A stretch of DNA of 45,070 nt from Gammaproteobacteria bacterium. GTDB lineage: Bacteria > Pseudomonadota > Gammaproteobacteria > Chromatiales > Chromatiaceae. Position 1 is the stretch's first letter. Each line of letters begins with the position of its first letter. The DNA lies in NCBI GenBank assembly GCA_030066355.1, contig JASJBU010000005.1, positions 1 to 45,070 on the forward strand, read 5' to 3'. Shown here piece after piece: positions 34,299 through 44,939 of this stretch. A model generated the notes under the pieces. It was given only the letters and a program-made list of their open reading frames with translations. It had not been told where the DNA came from and did no database searches. The translations under genes were made by a program, and so were the position numbers.

Positions 34299-34412
34299 TT
34301 AGCCTTGTCTTTGCTTGTGTCTGCCTTCTTTGCAGATTACGCGAACTACACCATTCCTGCGTACGATCTTGCAGTTCCGGCATATCTTTTTAACCGATGC
34401 ACGAACTTTCAT
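34299..34412 (-). CDS. rpmJ: 50S ribosomal protein L36
   Basis: This gene is too short for the ORF track. The minus strand encodes 37 residues beginning [17 protein letters not shown] and ending GRHKQRQG, the complete L36. Its CxxC, the following Cys and the His are the zinc-ribbon ligands, so this is the zinc-containing C+ form. It sits 44 bases after secY and before rpsM, its usual place at the end of the spc operon. Confidence 0.97.
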   Translation of the reverse strand: MKVRASVKKICRNCKIVRRNGVVRVICKEGRHKQRQG

Positions 34413-34456
34413 AGGTCAATCTCCGAATTCTTTAAATAAACCAGGACAGATCTGTA

Positions 34457-35812
34457 CTAACGGATGAGACCGCCTGATCCTCCGCCTTTGAGGTTTGCCT
34501 TTTTCATCAGGCCTTCATATTGGTGAGACATCAAATGCGCCTGGATCTGAGCCATGAAGTCCATGACTACGACAACGATAATCAGCAGTGATGTGCCGCC
34601 GAAATAGAATGGCACGTTCCACCCGACGATCAGAAATTCCGGCAGCAGACAAACGGCTGTGATGTAGATGGCGCCAGCCAGGGTCAGACGCGACATGACC
34701 CCATCTATGTACTTGGCGGTTTGCTCACCGGGACGTATCCCCGGAATAAAGGCCCCAGACCGTTTCAAATTATCCGCTGTGTCCCTCGAGTTGAAGACGA
34801 GCGCTGTATAGAAGAAGCAGAAAAAGATGATTGCTGCCGCATAGAGCATCACATAGACCGGCTCACCGGGAGATAACTTGGCAAAGATATCTTGAATCCA
34901 ACGGGTATCTTCCGTATTGCCCAGCCACTGTCCCAGAGTCGCCGGAAACAAAATGATACTGGATGCGAAGATTGGCGGTATGACACCGGCCATGTTCAGC
35001 TTGAGTGGAAGATGGGTGCTTTGTGCGGCCAACATGCGGCGTCCCTGTTGACGTTTCGCATAATTGACGGTAATTCTTCGCTGTCCCCGTTCGACGAAGA
35101 CCACGAATCCAGTAACCGCAACCGCCAACACGAACAGAAATAGAATGGTCAATGCATTCAGTTCTCCGGTTCTCGCCAGTTCCAGAGTACCGCCAATGGC
35201 GGATGGCAAGCCTGCAACGATACCGGCAAAGATGATCAGCGAGATGCCATTCCCGATACCGCGTTCGGTAATCTGTTCGCCCAACCACATCAGAAACATG
35301 GTGCCCGTGACAAGCGAAACCGTTGCTGTTACCACGAATCCAATACCCTGGTGGACCACAACCGTTTCTCCACCGACAGTCTGGCTTTGTAGGGCAATAG
35401 AAATACCCACCGCCTGAAACGTGGCAAGTACGACGGTGCCATAACGAGTGTACTGAGTGATCTTTCTACGCCCCGACTCACCCTCTTTTTTTAGCTGCTC
35501 AAGGGTGGGTATGACCGCACTCATCAACTGCATGATGATGGATGCAGAAATATACGGCATGATACCGAGCGCGAATAGACTCGCCCGCTCCAATGCGCCT
35601 CCGGAGAACATGTTAAACATGTCCAGGATTGAGCCCTGAGCCTGTTCGAACAAGGCAGCCAAGGCCACTGGATTGACGCCTGGTACGGGAATGAAGGTAC
35701 CAATGCGGAATACCAAAAGCGCGCCGGCTACGAAGAGCAGCCTCTGCCTAAGCTCCGTCAGGCGACCCATGCCACCTAACGCATTCATCATTCCGGAGTC
35801 GTTCTTGGCCAT
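34457..35812 (-). CDS. secY: Protein translocase subunit SecY
   Basis: SecY is the pore subunit of the general secretion channel, with ten membrane helices, and works with SecE, SecG and SecA. The 451-residue product is of normal length (443 in E. coli). It shows the plug/pore region ([14 protein letters not shown]), the cytoplasmic loops contacting ribosome and SecA ([21 protein letters not shown]), and a short basic tail. The start codon follows the rplO stop directly (TAAATG), indicating translational coupling. Confidence 0.98.
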   Translation of the reverse strand: MAKNDSGMMNALGGMGRLTELRQRLLFVAGALLVFRIGTFIPVPGVNPVALAALFEQAQGSILDMFNMFSGGALERASLFALGIMPYISASIIMQLMSAVIPTLEQLKKEGESGRRKITQYTRYGTVVLATFQAVGISIALQSQTVGGETVVVHQGIGFVVTATVSLVTGTMFLMWLGEQITERGIGNGISLIIFAGIVAGLPSAIGGTLELARTGELNALTILFLFVLAVAVTGFVVFVERGQRRITVNYAKRQQGRRMLAAQSTHLPLKLNMAGVIPPIFASSIILFPATLGQWLGNTEDTRWIQDIFAKLSPGEPVYVMLYAAAIIFFCFFYTALVFNSRDTADNLKRSGAFIPGIRPGEQTAKYIDGVMSRLTLAGAIYITAVCLLPEFLIVGWNVPFYFGGTSLLIIVVVVMDFMAQIQAHLMSHQYEGLMKKANLKGGGSGGLIR

Positions 35813-36247
35813 TTATTCCTCGACCTTGCCACCAGCCGCTTCGATCGCAGCCCGTGCGCCTTTGGTAACCATTAGCCCTTTCACCGTAACCGCCCGATGC
35901 AGTTGACCGGACGCGAAAACCTTGGCTCGGGTCATCGACTTCTTGACGAGATTCGCTTGCTTCAAGACCGCCAAGTCCACAATGTCCTCAGACAATTTTG
36001 CCAGCTCACCGAGTCTGATCTCAGCAGTGGTTCGACCAATCCGGGAGCTGAAGCCCACCTTGGGCAGCCTACGCTGCAATGGCATCTGACCACCCTCGAA
36101 TCCTACCTTATGGAAGCCGCCAGAGCGGGACTTTTGCCCTTTGTGGCCGCGCCCGCAGGTCTTTCCCAGGCCGCTGCCGATGCCTCTACCGACCCTTTTT
36201 GCAGCCTTTTTACTGCCCGCAGCAGGTCTGATTGAATTGAGATTCAT
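35813..36247 (-). CDS. rplO: 50S ribosomal protein L15
   Basis: L15 is a late-assembly large-subunit protein. The correct start is [18 protein letters not shown] at 36247, with ggagg six bases upstream; the ORF track extends 39 residues into rpmD in another frame. The 144-residue product contains [25 protein letters not shown] and [15 protein letters not shown]. It is tightly packed between rpmD and secY. Confidence 0.97.
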   Translation of the reverse strand: MNLNSIRPAAGSKKAAKRVGRGIGSGLGKTCGRGHKGQKSRSGGFHKVGFEGGQMPLQRRLPKVGFSSRIGRTTAEIRLGELAKLSEDIVDLAVLKQANLVKKSMTRAKVFASGQLHRAVTVKGLMVTKGARAAIEAAGGKVEE

Positions 36248-36248
36248 C

Positions 36249-36437
36249 TCAAGCCTCCACCACTTTGACCATATATGAGACCTTGTTGACCATACCTCGG
36301 GTACAAGGTGTATCTTCAACATCAACAACCTGGTGCATCCGTCGCAGCCCCAACCCTCTAACACAGGCTTGGTGACTGGCCAGGCGGCCGCTCATGCTGC
36401 GTACCAGGCTAACCCGCATCATCTTCTTATCAGACAT
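36249..36437 (-). CDS. rpmD: 50S ribosomal protein L30
   Basis: L30 is a 62-residue large-subunit protein. The sequence [30 protein letters not shown] matches the L30 core, and the end [13 protein letters not shown] is typical. It lies six bases after rpsE and one base before rplO. The family is absent from some bacterial groups but normal in gammaproteobacteria. Confidence 0.97.
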   Translation of the reverse strand: MSDKKMMRVSLVRSMSGRLASHQACVRGLGLRRMHQVVDVEDTPCTRGMVNKVSYMVKVVEA

Positions 36438-36443
36438 TGTCGC

Positions 36444-36950
36444 TTACCCCAGAATCTCTTCAGCCGACTTACCACGTTTGGCTGCCACAGCCTCGGCGTC
36501 CACCATATTGTTCAGGCCGTTGATGGTGGCGCGTACCACATTGATCGGATTATTGGTGCCGATGCATTTAGCCAAAACGTTTTGCACGCCGACCACCTCG
36601 AAAACCGCGCGCATCGCACCACCGGCGATGATACCCGTACCTTCGGAGGCAGGTTGCATATGCACCTTGGCGGCTCCATGTCTACCGATCAGTGCATATT
36701 GCAGGGTCGAGCCATTTAACTTTACATCGACCATGTTCTTACGAGCACTCTCCATGGCTTTCTGAATCGCAACAGGTACTTCTTTCGCCTTACCGGTACC
36801 GAAACCAACACGACCATTACCATCACCTACCACCGTGAGGGCTGAAAAACCGAATTGCCGTCCACCTTTGACAACCTTGGCCACACGGTTAACGTTGATC
36901 AGTTTTTCCAGAAGCTCTTCGCCTTCGGGCTTTGCATTGAAATTTGCCAT
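36444..36950 (-). CDS. rpsE: 30S ribosomal protein S5
   Basis: S5 contributes to decoding accuracy and mRNA unwinding at the small-subunit entry. The 168-residue product has the RNA-binding N-terminal domain ([41 protein letters not shown]) and the C-terminal domain ([16 protein letters not shown]). Residues where spectinomycin resistance usually arises ([11 protein letters not shown] loop) look wild-type. Confidence 0.98.
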   Translation of the reverse strand: MANFNAKPEGEELLEKLINVNRVAKVVKGGRQFGFSALTVVGDGNGRVGFGTGKAKEVPVAIQKAMESARKNMVDVKLNGSTLQYALIGRHGAAKVHMQPASEGTGIIAGGAMRAVFEVVGVQNVLAKCIGTNNPINVVRATINGLNNMVDAEAVAAKRGKSAEEILG

Positions 36951-36961
36951 GTTCTTGAACC

Positions 36962-37318
36962 TTAAAATTGCAGACCGACTTCACGCGCCGCCTCGGCCAA
37001 GGCCTTGACCCGCCCATGATAACGAAATCCCGAACGATCGAACGCGACGCGCTCGATTCCGGCATCTTTCGCCCGCTGGGCGATATGCTTGCCGACGACG
37101 GACGCCGCTGCGGCATTTCCTGTCGAACCGGTGATCTCGCTTTTTACTGCCTTGTCCAATGTGGAAGCACTGGTCAGCACCTGTTCCCCATTGGGCGCAA
37201 TGATCTGCGCATAGATGTGTTGCGATGTTCTGTGCACAGTCAGACGATGAGCACCCAATTCGCGAATCTTCGCGCGTGCACGTCTGCCGCGGCGTATACG
37301 AGCTTGTTTCTTGTCCAT
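36962..37318 (-). CDS. rplR: 50S ribosomal protein L18
   Basis: L18 binds 5S rRNA with L5 and L25 at the central protuberance. The 118 residues include the basic N-terminus ([12 protein letters not shown]), [18 protein letters not shown], and the conserved end [26 protein letters not shown]. It lies between rplF and rpsE in the spc operon. Confidence 0.98.
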   Translation of the reverse strand: MDKKQARIRRGRRARAKIRELGAHRLTVHRTSQHIYAQIIAPNGEQVLTSASTLDKAVKSEITGSTGNAAAASVVGKHIAQRAKDAGIERVAFDRSGFRYHGRVKALAEAAREVGLQF

Positions 37319-37330
37319 CGTTAAACCCTG

Positions 37331-37864
37331 CTATTTCTTTTTGGCCTCTTTACGTGCCACATACTCATCGGAGTAGCGCACACCCTTACCTTTGTACGGC
37401 TCGGGCGGTCGATAGGCACGTATCTCAGCTGCCACCTGACCTACACGCTGCTTGTCACAGCCAGAAACCACGATCTCAGTCGCGGAAGGCGTTGCAATCT
37501 CAATACCCTCCGGCACCGGGTAGTCAACTGGATGTGAGAACCCGAGATTCAAATTGAGCACCTTGCCTTTGGCCTGAGCTCGATAACCGACGCCGACCAA
37601 CTCCAGTTTCTTACTGAAGCCTTGGCTGACACCGGTCACCATATTGTTAATCAGGGCACGGAAGGTGCCCGCCATTGCCCATGACTGTTTGTCGTCTTTG
37701 GTCGGAGAGACCGTCAATGAACCATCTTCCTGGGTGATCCCAACCTGATTATGGGCCTTGATTTCCAAGGAACCCTTGGGGCCCTTGGCAGAAACCATCT
37801 GACCGTCAATCTTTACTTCCGTACCCTTCGGTAGAGAAATGGGACTCTTTGCTATTCTTGACAT
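37331..37864 (-). CDS. rplF: 50S ribosomal protein L6
   Basis: L6 lies near the factor-binding site of the large subunit. The 177-residue product has the two tandem L6 domains, with the starting MSRIAKSPISLPKGTEVKI and the characteristic C-terminal RPPEPYKGKGVRYSDE. It follows rpsH by 12 bases. Confidence 0.98.
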   Translation of the reverse strand: MSRIAKSPISLPKGTEVKIDGQMVSAKGPKGSLEIKAHNQVGITQEDGSLTVSPTKDDKQSWAMAGTFRALINNMVTGVSQGFSKKLELVGVGYRAQAKGKVLNLNLGFSHPVDYPVPEGIEIATPSATEIVVSGCDKQRVGQVAAEIRAYRPPEPYKGKGVRYSDEYVARKEAKKK

Positions 37865-37876
37865 CGAACCACCACC

Positions 37877-38272
37877 TTATGCAACGACGGCAATGACTTC
37901 GCCGCCCTGCCCAGTCGCTCTGGCTGCACGGTCAGTCATGACACCTTTTGAAGTGGAGATGATGGCCACGCCAAGACCACCGCGAACCTTCGGAAGATCC
38001 TTGCACGCCTTATAAACTCGAAGACCAGGGCGACTGACCCGCTGGATTTCCTCAATCAATGGGGTTCCCTGAAAATACTTGAGCTCGATCCTGAGGACCG
38101 GCATCACACCTTCATTTTTCACGGAAACCTCGTTGACGTAACCTTCGTCTTTGAGAAGATTGGCGATTGCCAGCTTTTGCTTGGAAGAGGGCAGCTCGAC
38201 GTGGGTCTTATTAGAAGATTGGCCATTGCGGATGCGTGTAAGCATATCCGCAATCGGATCTGACATACTCAT
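37877..38272 (-). CDS. rpsH: 30S ribosomal protein S8
   Basis: S8 is a core 16S rRNA binder and, in E. coli, the translational repressor of the spc operon. The 131 residues show [15 protein letters not shown], the central LRIELKY, and the end [21 protein letters not shown]. Its start is preceded by aggag. The 96-base gap before it holds a stable hairpin. Confidence 0.98.
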   Translation of the reverse strand: MSMSDPIADMLTRIRNGQSSNKTHVELPSSKQKLAIANLLKDEGYVNEVSVKNEGVMPVLRIELKYFQGTPLIEEIQRVSRPGLRVYKACKDLPKVRGGLGVAIISTSKGVMTDRAARATGQGGEVIAVVA

Positions 38273-38329
38273 TGATGAGCTCCTGGGGTCAGGCCGTCTT
38301 TAATGACGCGATACCCATAATGTAAACCG

Positions 38330-38353
38330 GCCGGACAAAAATAGGTGTCCGGC
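38330..38353. promoter_or_regulatory. 8-bp intercistronic hairpin between rpsN and rpsH
   Basis: GCCGGACA and TGTCCGGC form a perfect stem with an 8-base loop in the widest internal gap of the spc operon (38273-38368). On the sense (minus) strand it reads GCCGGACA-ccTATTTT-TGTCCGGC. No T-run follows, so it is more likely an RNA processing or regulatory structure than a terminator. Confidence 0.55.
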
Positions 38354-38368
38354 GAAAAACGCGCTATT

Positions 38369-38674
38369 TTACCAACTTGCTTTCACAAGTCCAGGAATAT
38401 CTCCACGCATGGCAGCTTCACGCAGCTTGTTCCGGCAAAGCCCGAACTTCCTGTAGTAACCGTGAGGGCGTCCCGTCACCCGGCAGCGATTGTGCTGACG
38501 AGAAGAACTTGCATCACGTGGCAGTTTCTGCAATTTCAGTGTCGCCTCTTCGATCTGTTCGTAACTGCTCTGTGGATCTTTGATGACGGCTTTCAACGCC
38601 TCACGTTTTGCGGCGTATCTGGCGACGCTCTGTGCACGTTTCTTTTCCCGTGCAATCATGCTTTTCTTTGCCAT
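38369..38674 (-). CDS. rpsN: 30S ribosomal protein S14
   Basis: S14 is in the head of the small subunit. The 101-residue product is the long, zinc-free type typical of proteobacteria: [15 protein letters not shown] at the start and [35 protein letters not shown] at the end, without the two CxxC pairs. It lies nine bases after rplE. Confidence 0.98.
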   Translation of the reverse strand: MAKKSMIAREKKRAQSVARYAAKREALKAVIKDPQSSYEQIEEATLKLQKLPRDASSSRQHNRCRVTGRPHGYYRKFGLCRNKLREAAMRGDIPGLVKASW

Positions 38675-38683
38675 ATCTGAGTC

Positions 38684-39223
38684 TCAGTTCTTAAAGGGAA
38701 ACTTGAAGGCCTCGAGCAACGCCCGCCCTTCTTCATCGGTCTTGGCGGAGGTGGTAATGGTGATATCCAGACCGCGCAAGGCGTCGACTTTGTCATAGTC
38801 GATCTCTGGAAAGATGATCTGTTCATTGACACCCATGCTGTAGTTACCACGCCCATCGAAGGCCTTGCCATTCAGCCCACGGAAATCCCGAATACGTGGT
38901 ATGGCTATATTGATAAGCCGATCTAAAAATTCGTACATACGTTCCCGGCGTAGGGTCACCTTGCAGCCGATAGGCCAGCCTTCCCGAATCTTGAATCCGG
39001 CATTGGACTTTCTGGCCTTGGTGATCACCGCTTTCTGCCCGGCGATCTTCTCCATATCGCCCACTGCATATTCGAGAACCTTTTTGTCTCCGATTGCCTC
39101 ACCAACCCCCATGTTCAAGGTAATCTTGGTGATCTTGGGGACCTGCATGATGCTGCTGAATTGAAACTTGTCCATCAGCTGCTGTTCAATAGTATCCTTA
39201 TACTGTTGCTGTAATCTTGACAT
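38684..39223 (-). CDS. rplE: 50S ribosomal protein L5
   Basis: L5 binds 5S rRNA and contacts P-site tRNA. The 179-residue product includes [49 protein letters not shown] and the end [14 protein letters not shown]. In E. coli the S8 repressor target overlaps the rplE start; no clear equivalent was identified here. Confidence 0.98.
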   Translation of the reverse strand: MSRLQQQYKDTIEQQLMDKFQFSSIMQVPKITKITLNMGVGEAIGDKKVLEYAVGDMEKIAGQKAVITKARKSNAGFKIREGWPIGCKVTLRRERMYEFLDRLINIAIPRIRDFRGLNGKAFDGRGNYSMGVNEQIIFPEIDYDKVDALRGLDITITTSAKTDEEGRALLEAFKFPFKN

Positions 39224-39236
39224 CGCTGGTCACACC

Positions 39237-39557
39237 TTAGATATCCACGACTTCATCGTTGGATTTGAAAATTCGAACCTTTACGCCATCTTCCAGGATC
39301 TTGAAGCCGACCCGGTCTGCCTTGCCAGTTTCCGGATTAAACAGAGCGACATTCGAGATATGCATTGGCATCTCTTTATCCAGGATACCACCCGGTTCAC
39401 CCTTGTTCGGATTGGGCTTGGTATGTTTTTTCACCATGTTGATGTTTTCGACGACCACCCGATCATCACCCACCATCTTTATGACGGTACCACGCTTGTC
39501 TTTGTCCTTTCCGGCCAGAACAACGACTTCGTCACCCTGCCTAATCTTGCTAGCCAT
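39237..39557 (-). CDS. rplX: 50S ribosomal protein L24
   Basis: L24 is an assembly-initiating large-subunit protein with a KOW motif ([23 protein letters not shown]). The 106-residue product continues with [18 protein letters not shown] and [20 protein letters not shown]. It lies nine bases after rplN. Confidence 0.98.
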   Translation of the reverse strand: MASKIRQGDEVVVLAGKDKDKRGTVIKMVGDDRVVVENINMVKKHTKPNPNKGEPGGILDKEMPMHISNVALFNPETGKADRVGFKILEDGVKVRIFKSNDEVVDI

Positions 39558-39566
39558 AACGATTCC

Positions 39567-39935
39567 TCACAATACCTCAGGAGCAAGCGAGATGATTTTC
39601 ATAAAACGCTCACTTCTCAATTCTCGAGTGACTGGGCCAAATATGCGTGTACCAATCGGTTGATGCTGATTGTTCAACAAGACAGCCGCATTGGTATCGA
39701 AGCGAATAATCGAGCCATCGGGCCGCCGCACGCCTTTTTTGGTACGCACGACGACTGCGTTGTATACATCGCCCTTCTTGACCTTACCGCGTGGTATCGC
39801 ATCTTTGACACTGACTTTGATAATGTCACCGATGGCTGCGTAACGGCGATGGGATCCACCCAGCACCTTAATGCACTGCACACGACGTGCACCACTGTTA
39901 TCGGCCACATTCAGGTTGGTCTGCATCTGAATCAT
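39567..39935 (-). CDS. rplN: 50S ribosomal protein L14
   Basis: L14 lies at the subunit interface. The 122 residues are canonical: [28 protein letters not shown], the middle [22 protein letters not shown], and the end [14 protein letters not shown]. It opens the spc operon, 52 bases after rpsQ, a usual place for an operon boundary, although no clear terminator is seen in that gap. Confidence 0.98.
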   Translation of the reverse strand: MIQMQTNLNVADNSGARRVQCIKVLGGSHRRYAAIGDIIKVSVKDAIPRGKVKKGDVYNAVVVRTKKGVRRPDGSIIRFDTNAAVLLNNQHQPIGTRIFGPVTRELRSERFMKIISLAPEVL

Positions 39936-39987
39936 GGTTCTGCCCTAATTAATTTTTAACTGTCTGATGTCCCGGGATCGTTAAAAC

Positions 39988-40248
39988 TCAGTTCGCACGT
40001 TCCAGTATCTTTACCAGACGCCACGTCTTGTTTTTAGACAATGGCCGACACTGGACGACCATAACGGTATCACCCTTGTTACATTCATTGGCTTCATCGT
40101 GCGCATAGACTTTTGTCGAACGGCGCATGAATTTACCATACACAGGATGTTTGACCCGTCGTTCCGCGACAACGGTGATGGATTTATCCATTGCACTGCT
40201 GACAACCACGCCGGTCAATGTACGGTTGCTGGCTTCCTGTTCGTTCAT
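39988..40248 (-). CDS. rpsQ: 30S ribosomal protein S17
   Basis: S17 is a primary 16S rRNA-binding protein with an OB fold. The 86-residue product shows [29 protein letters not shown] and the end [18 protein letters not shown]. Its ATG overlaps the rpmC stop (ATGA). It is the last gene of the S10 operon. Confidence 0.97.
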   Translation of the reverse strand: MNEQEASNRTLTGVVVSSAMDKSITVVAERRVKHPVYGKFMRRSTKVYAHDEANECNKGDTVMVVQCRPLSKNKTWRLVKILERAN

Positions 40249-40445
40249 GATGCTTTACTCGACTTCTGTTCATTCAGCACGGTTTTGATCCGTGCAATCT
40301 CTTTACGCACTTCCTTCATCCTGGACGATCGACTCAACTGTCCGGTACCTTGTTGCATGCGCAGATTGAATTGCTCTTTGAACAACTCTTCCAAACTGCC
40401 GTTCAACTCTTCCGGTGTTTTTTCTCTCAATTCACTTGCCTTCAT
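40245..40445 (-). CDS. rpmC: 50S ribosomal protein L29
   Basis: L29 lies at the peptide exit tunnel, where it helps dock trigger factor. The 66-residue product begins [21 protein letters not shown] and holds [14 protein letters not shown] use the ATG that overlaps the rplP stop (TGATG) rather than the GTG one codon upstream in the track. Confidence 0.97.
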   Translation of the reverse strand: MKASELREKTPEELNGSLEELFKEQFNLRMQQGTGQLSRSSRMKEVRKEIARIKTVLNEQKSSKAS

Positions 40446-40858
40446 CACATCACCGTCCGCTTCACGAAAGTAGTGGGGATCGGGAGCTTGGCTGCCGCAA
40501 GCGTAAAGGCTTCCCGCGCCAGCTCTTCTGAAATGCCTTCTATTTCATAAAGCACCCTGCCGGGCTGAATCTGCGCTACCCAGTATTCGACGTTGCCCTT
40601 TCCCTTACCTTGACGAACTTCCAGGGGCTTTTTGGTGATCGGCTTATCGGGGAAGATGCGAATCCATATCTTGCCACCGCGTTTCACGTGGCGAGTGATG
40701 GTGCGTCGTGCAGCCTCGATCTGGCGCGCAGTGATCCTTCCGCGACCAGTCGACTTGAGGCCGTATTCTCCGAATGAAACATTGCAGCCGGTTGTCGCCA
40801 GGCCACGGTTTCGGCCTTTATGCTGCTTGCGAAATTTAGTTCGTTTTGGTTGTAACAT
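40445..40858 (-). CDS. rplP: 50S ribosomal protein L16
   Basis: L16 helps position the A- and P-site tRNAs on the large subunit. The 137-residue product contains [55 protein letters not shown] and the end [11 protein letters not shown]. It follows rpsC by three bases. Confidence 0.98.
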   Translation of the reverse strand: MLQPKRTKFRKQHKGRNRGLATTGCNVSFGEYGLKSTGRGRITARQIEAARRTITRHVKRGGKIWIRIFPDKPITKKPLEVRQGKGKGNVEYWVAQIQPGRVLYEIEGISEELAREAFTLAAAKLPIPTTFVKRTVM

Positions 40859-40861
40859 TGC

Positions 40862-41545
40862 TTATGACCTTTTACCGGCACTCATCGACTTGGTTTCGAC
40901 TGACTCGCCCTCACCTTCACCGAATACCTCACCCTTGAAGATCCAAACTTTGACGCCAATGATTCCATAAGTGGTGGACGCCTCAGCAAACCCATAATCG
41001 ATATCGGCACGCAGCGTATGCAGAGGTACACGCCCTTCGCGATACCACTCAGAACGGGCAATTTCAGCACCGTTCAGGCGACCACCGATATTGACCTTGA
41101 TACCTTCAGCGCCAAGCCGCATGGCGTTCTGCACGGATCGCTTCATGGCGCGCCGAAACATGACGCGACGCTCCAATTGCTGAGCGATGCCCTCGGCCAC
41201 CAACTGGGCATCGAGTTCCGGTTTACGGATCTCCTCGATGCTCATGTGTACCGGCACACCCATCATGCCTGAGACTTCCGCTCGCAATGCATCGATATCC
41301 TCGCCTTTCTTGCCGATAACCAGACCGGGTCGCGCCGTATGCACGGTGATATGTGCATTATTTGCAGGGCGGTCTATCTGAATACGGCTCACAGATGCCT
41401 GAGAGAGGCGTTTCTTCAGATAATCTCGGACCTTGAGATCACTATTGAGTAAATCAGCGAACTGTTTGGTATCCGCATACCACTTGGAAGTCCAGTCTTT
41501 GACGATGCCAAGTCGTATTCCGGTTGGATGTACTTTCTGCCCCAT
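40862..41545 (-). CDS. rpsC: 30S ribosomal protein S3
   Basis: S3 lies at the mRNA entry of the small subunit and takes part in mRNA unwinding. The 227-residue product has [18 protein letters not shown], the KH domain motif [13 protein letters not shown], and the C-terminal domain with [24 protein letters not shown] short charged tail ends the protein. Confidence 0.98.
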   Translation of the reverse strand: MGQKVHPTGIRLGIVKDWTSKWYADTKQFADLLNSDLKVRDYLKKRLSQASVSRIQIDRPANNAHITVHTARPGLVIGKKGEDIDALRAEVSGMMGVPVHMSIEEIRKPELDAQLVAEGIAQQLERRVMFRRAMKRSVQNAMRLGAEGIKVNIGGRLNGAEIARSEWYREGRVPLHTLRADIDYGFAEASTTYGIIGVKVWIFKGEVFGEGEGESVETKSMSAGKRS

Positions 41546-41563
41546 ATCGGTCTCTCTTACCTG

Positions 41564-41896
41564 TTACTTGTCCGCAACCGTCACATTGATATGACTGGTG
41601 CGTTTGAGAATTCTCGATGCCCGTCCTTTAGCACGTGCACGAATACGCTTCATAGTCGGCCCTTCATCAATATTGACGGCTGACACCTTCAGCTCATCGA
41701 TATCCGCACCTTCATTATGCTCTGCATTGGCGATGGCTGATTCCAGCACCTTCTTGACCAGGATCGCACCTTTCTTTTTGCTAAAAGCCAAAAGATTCAG
41801 CGCTTGCTCTACTGGCAGGCCGCGAATTTGATCAGCTACCAAACGTCCCTTTTGCGCTGAGAGGCGCGCGTGTCTCAATTTTGCTGTCGTTTGCAT
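41564..41896 (-). CDS. rplV: 50S ribosomal protein L22
   Basis: L22 lines the exit tunnel and touches all domains of 23S rRNA. The likely start is [22 protein letters not shown] at 41896, giving 110 residues, the usual length, with gggg six bases upstream. The track adds three residues, and a second ATG lies directly before. The beta-hairpin region ([23 protein letters not shown]) is normal. Confidence 0.96.
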   Translation of the reverse strand: MQTTAKLRHARLSAQKGRLVADQIRGLPVEQALNLLAFSKKKGAILVKKVLESAIANAEHNEGADIDELKVSAVNIDEGPTMKRIRARAKGRASRILKRTSHINVTVADK

Positions 41897-41908
41897 CATG
41901 GACCCCAA

Positions 41909-42178
41909 TCAGGATTTCCTGTCTGCCGCATGACCACGGTAGGTCCGGGTCTGAGCGAACTCACCAAGTTTATGGCCGACCATGTTCTCGGAGATAAGCA
42001 CGGGAACATGCTGCCTCCCGTTGTGGACGGCGATCGTCAACCCGATCATCTCCGGCAGGATCAACGACCTGCGCGACCAGGTCTTGATCGGACGTTTATT
42101 GTTCTGTGCTACAGCCTCTTCAACCTTCTTGGTTAGATGATGGTCTACGAAAGGGCCTTTCCTAATTGAACGTGGCAC
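41909..42178 (-). CDS. rpsS: 30S ribosomal protein S19
   Basis: S19 pairs with S13 in the small-subunit head. The 89-residue product begins [22 protein letters not shown] and ends [16 protein letters not shown], and [25 protein letters not shown] is the central core. It lies 17 bases after rplB. Confidence 0.98.
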   Translation of the reverse strand: MPRSIRKGPFVDHHLTKKVEEAVAQNNKRPIKTWSRRSLILPEMIGLTIAVHNGRQHVPVLISENMVGHKLGEFAQTRTYRGHAADRKS

Positions 42179-42195
42179 GGCGGTAACCCCTAAAA

Positions 42196-43023
42196 TTACT
42201 TACGATTTCTACGACGTACGATCATCTTGTTCGTACGTTTATTGGTTCGAGTCTTATGCCCTTTGGTGGGCACACCCCAGGGCGACACGGGATGACGACC
42301 ACCAGAGGTCCGACCCTCACCACCACCATGTGGGTGGTCGACCGGATTCATGGCGACCCCGCGTACGGTCGGCCGCACACCTCGCCAGCGCTTGGCCCCA
42401 GCCTTACCCAGGGAGCGCAGATTGTGTTCAGCGTTCGACACCTCACCGATAACGGCACGGCAATCGGCCGGTATCTTGCGCATCTCTCCGGAGCGCAGAC
42501 GCAGGGTGGCATACTCGCCTTCACGGGCGATCAATTGCACCGAAGCACCTGCCGAGCGGGCGATCTGCGCACCCTTTCCAGGTTTCATCTCCACACAATG
42601 CACGACCGTACCGACCGGCACACCGCGTAAGGGCAGGCAGTTACCCACCTTGATCGGCGCTTCAAGGCCGGACTCCACCTGATCTCCAACCGCCAGATTC
42701 CGGGGCGCGATGACATAGTTGCGTTCGCCGTCCGCATAGCGCAGCAGGGCGATGTGTGCCGTCCGGTTTGGATCATATTCCAGCCGCTCGACAACCGCAG
42801 GGATACCTTGTTTGTTGCGCTTGAAGTCGATGATGCGGTAGCGCTGCTTGTGGCCGCCACCACGATGACGCGTGGTGATGCGACCTTTGTTGTTACGCCC
42901 ACCGGTCTTCGACTTCTTGCCCACCAGCGGTCCGTGAGGTGCGCCCTTGTGTAGATCCGCATGGACGACATTCACCACAAAGCGACGGCCCGGTGATGTT
43001 GGTTTTGATTTTACGACTGCCAT
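42196..43023 (-). CDS. rplB: 50S ribosomal protein L2
   Basis: L2 is one of the most conserved ribosomal proteins, needed for subunit joining and peptidyl transfer. The 275-residue product includes [43 protein letters not shown] and the conserved histidine region [29 protein letters not shown]. Confidence 0.99.
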   Translation of the reverse strand: MAVVKSKPTSPGRRFVVNVVHADLHKGAPHGPLVGKKSKTGGRNNKGRITTRHRGGGHKQRYRIIDFKRNKQGIPAVVERLEYDPNRTAHIALLRYADGERNYVIAPRNLAVGDQVESGLEAPIKVGNCLPLRGVPVGTVVHCVEMKPGKGAQIARSAGASVQLIAREGEYATLRLRSGEMRKIPADCRAVIGEVSNAEHNLRSLGKAGAKRWRGVRPTVRGVAMNPVDHPHGGGEGRTSGGRHPVSPWGVPTKGHKTRTNKRTNKMIVRRRNRK

Positions 43024-43046
43024 TCTCTCAATCCCGTAAACTTGCT

Positions 43047-43343
43047 TCAGGCACCGGTTGCGAAATCTATTTCACTGCCGGGCTGAAGTCGGACGTAAGC
43101 CTTTCTCCAATCGGAGCGCCGACCCTGGATAGCGCCAAAACGCTTCTTTTTACCCTTCACATTGACCACCTGAACACGCTCGACCTTCACGTCGAACAGT
43201 TTCTCCACGGCCCGGGCGATTTCTCGCTTGGTTGCGTCGGTCGCCACCCGAAAGGTGTATTGCTGGTTTGCATCGGCCACGATGCTGCTCTTTTCCGAGA
43301 CCACCGGGCTCAACAGCACCTTCATCATACGTTCGTTGTTCAT
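43047..43343 (-). CDS. rplW: 50S ribosomal protein L23
   Basis: L23 at the tunnel exit docks trigger factor and the signal recognition particle. The 98-residue product begins [20 protein letters not shown] and has [29 protein letters not shown]. Its ATG overlaps the rplD stop (ATGA). Confidence 0.98.
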   Translation of the reverse strand: MNNERMMKVLLSPVVSEKSSIVADANQQYTFRVATDATKREIARAVEKLFDVKVERVQVVNVKGKKKRFGAIQGRRSDWRKAYVRLQPGSEIDFATGA

Positions 43344-43954
43344 GCCAAACGCTCCTCGATCTCTTTCAGCGCCGCCTCGGTCATGAGGACCTTCTCATAA
43401 GCGATCAGGCTGACCGGATCGATCTCTGCCACGTCTCGCACATCGACGCCGTACAGATTTCGTGCAGCCAAATGGAGATTTTCATCCGGCTTGTCACACA
43501 CCAGCAGCACGTCGGTCAGGCCCAGCTCATTCAGTTTACCGACCAGCTCTTTGGTCTTGGGGGCCGACACGGATAACTCACTGACGGCCACCAAACGATC
43601 CTGTCGAAGCAGTTCGGAAAGGATCGAACGAACTGCACCTCGATACATCTTGCGATTGACCTTTTGCCCATAACTGCGGGGAGAAGCGGCGAAATTCACT
43701 CCACCACTCCGCCAGATCGGACTACGACTCGTACCCGCACGAGCACGGCCCGTACCCTTTTGCCGCCAGGGCTTAGCACCGCCGCCGCGTACCGCTGAAC
43801 GGTTTTTTAGCGCCTTGGTACCTGACCGAGCCGCCGCCATGTGGGCGGTCACGACCTGATGGATCAGACCCTCTTTGAGTTCGGCGCCAAACACCGCATC
43901 CGAGACTTGAATGGTCTGTGCGGCATCGTCAGTGGATTTAATATTCAGCTCCAT
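43340..43954 (-). CDS. rplD: 50S ribosomal protein L4
   Basis: L4 lines the exit tunnel, and in E. coli it also represses the S10 operon. The preferred start is [11 protein letters not shown] (43954, 204 residues), with aggg eight bases upstream inside the end of rplC; the track begins three codons earlier at GTG. The tunnel loop region ([30 protein letters not shown]) is typical. Confidence 0.96.
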   Translation of the reverse strand: MELNIKSTDDAAQTIQVSDAVFGAELKEGLIHQVVTAHMAAARSGTKALKNRSAVRGGGAKPWRQKGTGRARAGTSRSPIWRSGGVNFAASPRSYGQKVNRKMYRGAVRSILSELLRQDRLVAVSELSVSAPKTKELVGKLNELGLTDVLLVCDKPDENLHLAARNLYGVDVRDVAEIDPVSLIAYEKVLMTEAALKEIEERLA

Positions 43955-43959
43955 CGGAA

Positions 43960-44610
43960 TCACCCTTTGTTCTTCATCTTGATCGCCGGCGTTACGATGA
44001 CATTGCCACCCTTGGATCCCGGTACTGAACCACGCACCAGGAGCAGGTTACGTTCTGTATCCACCCGCACGACTTCGAGATTTTGCTGGCTGCGCTGCAC
44101 CGCACCCATCTGGCCCGCCATTTTCTTGCCTTTGAAGACGCGGCCCGGGGTCTGGCATTGCCCAATGGAACCCGGAGCCCGATGCGAGATCGAGTTACCG
44201 TGGGTGGCATCCTGCATACGGAAGTTGTGGCGTTTGACACCACCCTGGAAGCCCTTGCCCTGGGACTGACCACGCACATCCACCAGCTGTCCTTCGCTGA
44301 ACAGATCAGCCTTGATCTCACCACCCAGCTCCAGGCCTTGCGCCTCTGCCTCGTCCAAACGGAATTCCCAGAGTCCGCTTCCGGCTTCGACACCGGCCTT
44401 GGAAAAATGACCGGCTGTAGCTTTGTTCACTTTCGAGGCCTTACGGTGACCGGTAGTCAATTGGACTGCCAAATAACCGTCTGACTCCGCTGTTTTCAGC
44501 TGGGAGACCCAGTTTGGCTCCACCTCAATGACGGTCACCGGTATGGAAACACCCTCTTCGGTGAAGACCCGGGTCATGCCGGCTTTACGTCCGACCACTC
44601 CAATCGTCAT
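43960..44610 (-). CDS. rplC: 50S ribosomal protein L3
   Basis: L3 is an early assembly protein reaching towards the peptidyl-transferase centre. The 216-residue product begins [33 protein letters not shown] and contains [25 protein letters not shown], with the glutamine that is methylated by PrmB in E. coli, and [23 protein letters not shown]. Confidence 0.98.
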   Translation of the reverse strand: MTIGVVGRKAGMTRVFTEEGVSIPVTVIEVEPNWVSQLKTAESDGYLAVQLTTGHRKASKVNKATAGHFSKAGVEAGSGLWEFRLDEAEAQGLELGGEIKADLFSEGQLVDVRGQSQGKGFQGGVKRHNFRMQDATHGNSISHRAPGSIGQCQTPGRVFKGKKMAGQMGAVQRSQQNLEVVRVDTERNLLLVRGSVPGSKGGNVIVTPAIKMKNKG

Positions 44611-44621
44611 GGTTCTTAACC

Positions 44622-44933
44622 TCAGTTCAGTTTGATCTGCACGTCAACGCCGGCAGCCAAATCGAGCTTCATCAAAGCATCGACGGTCTTGTCGGTGGGT
44701 TCGACGATATCCAGCAGGCGTTTATGTGTGCGAATCTCATACTGGTCCCGCGCATCCTTGTTCACATGCGGCGAGATCAGCACCGTATAGCGTTCTTTCT
44801 TGGTCGGCATCGGTATCGGACCGCGTACCAGCGCACCGGTGCGCTTGGCGGTCTCGACGATTTCCCGTGCAGACTGGTCGATCAAACGATGATCGAACGC
44901 TTTCAGACGAATACGAATTCTCTGGTTTGCCAT
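44622..44933 (-). CDS. rpsJ: 30S ribosomal protein S10
   Basis: S10 is a small-subunit head protein that also serves as NusE in transcription antitermination. The 103-residue product starts [34 protein letters not shown] and includes [39 protein letters not shown]. It lies six bases after tuf, so no separate S10 leader is present in this organism and expression continues from the tuf transcript. Confidence 0.98.
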   Translation of the reverse strand: MANQRIRIRLKAFDHRLIDQSAREIVETAKRTGALVRGPIPMPTKKERYTVLISPHVNKDARDQYEIRTHKRLLDIVEPTDKTVDALMKLDLAAGVDVQIKLN

Positions 44934-44939
44934 TATTAC

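Noticed and set aside
39168-39959. Plus-strand ORF of 263 residues
   Set aside because: It lies antisense across rplX and rplN, both complete and canonical.
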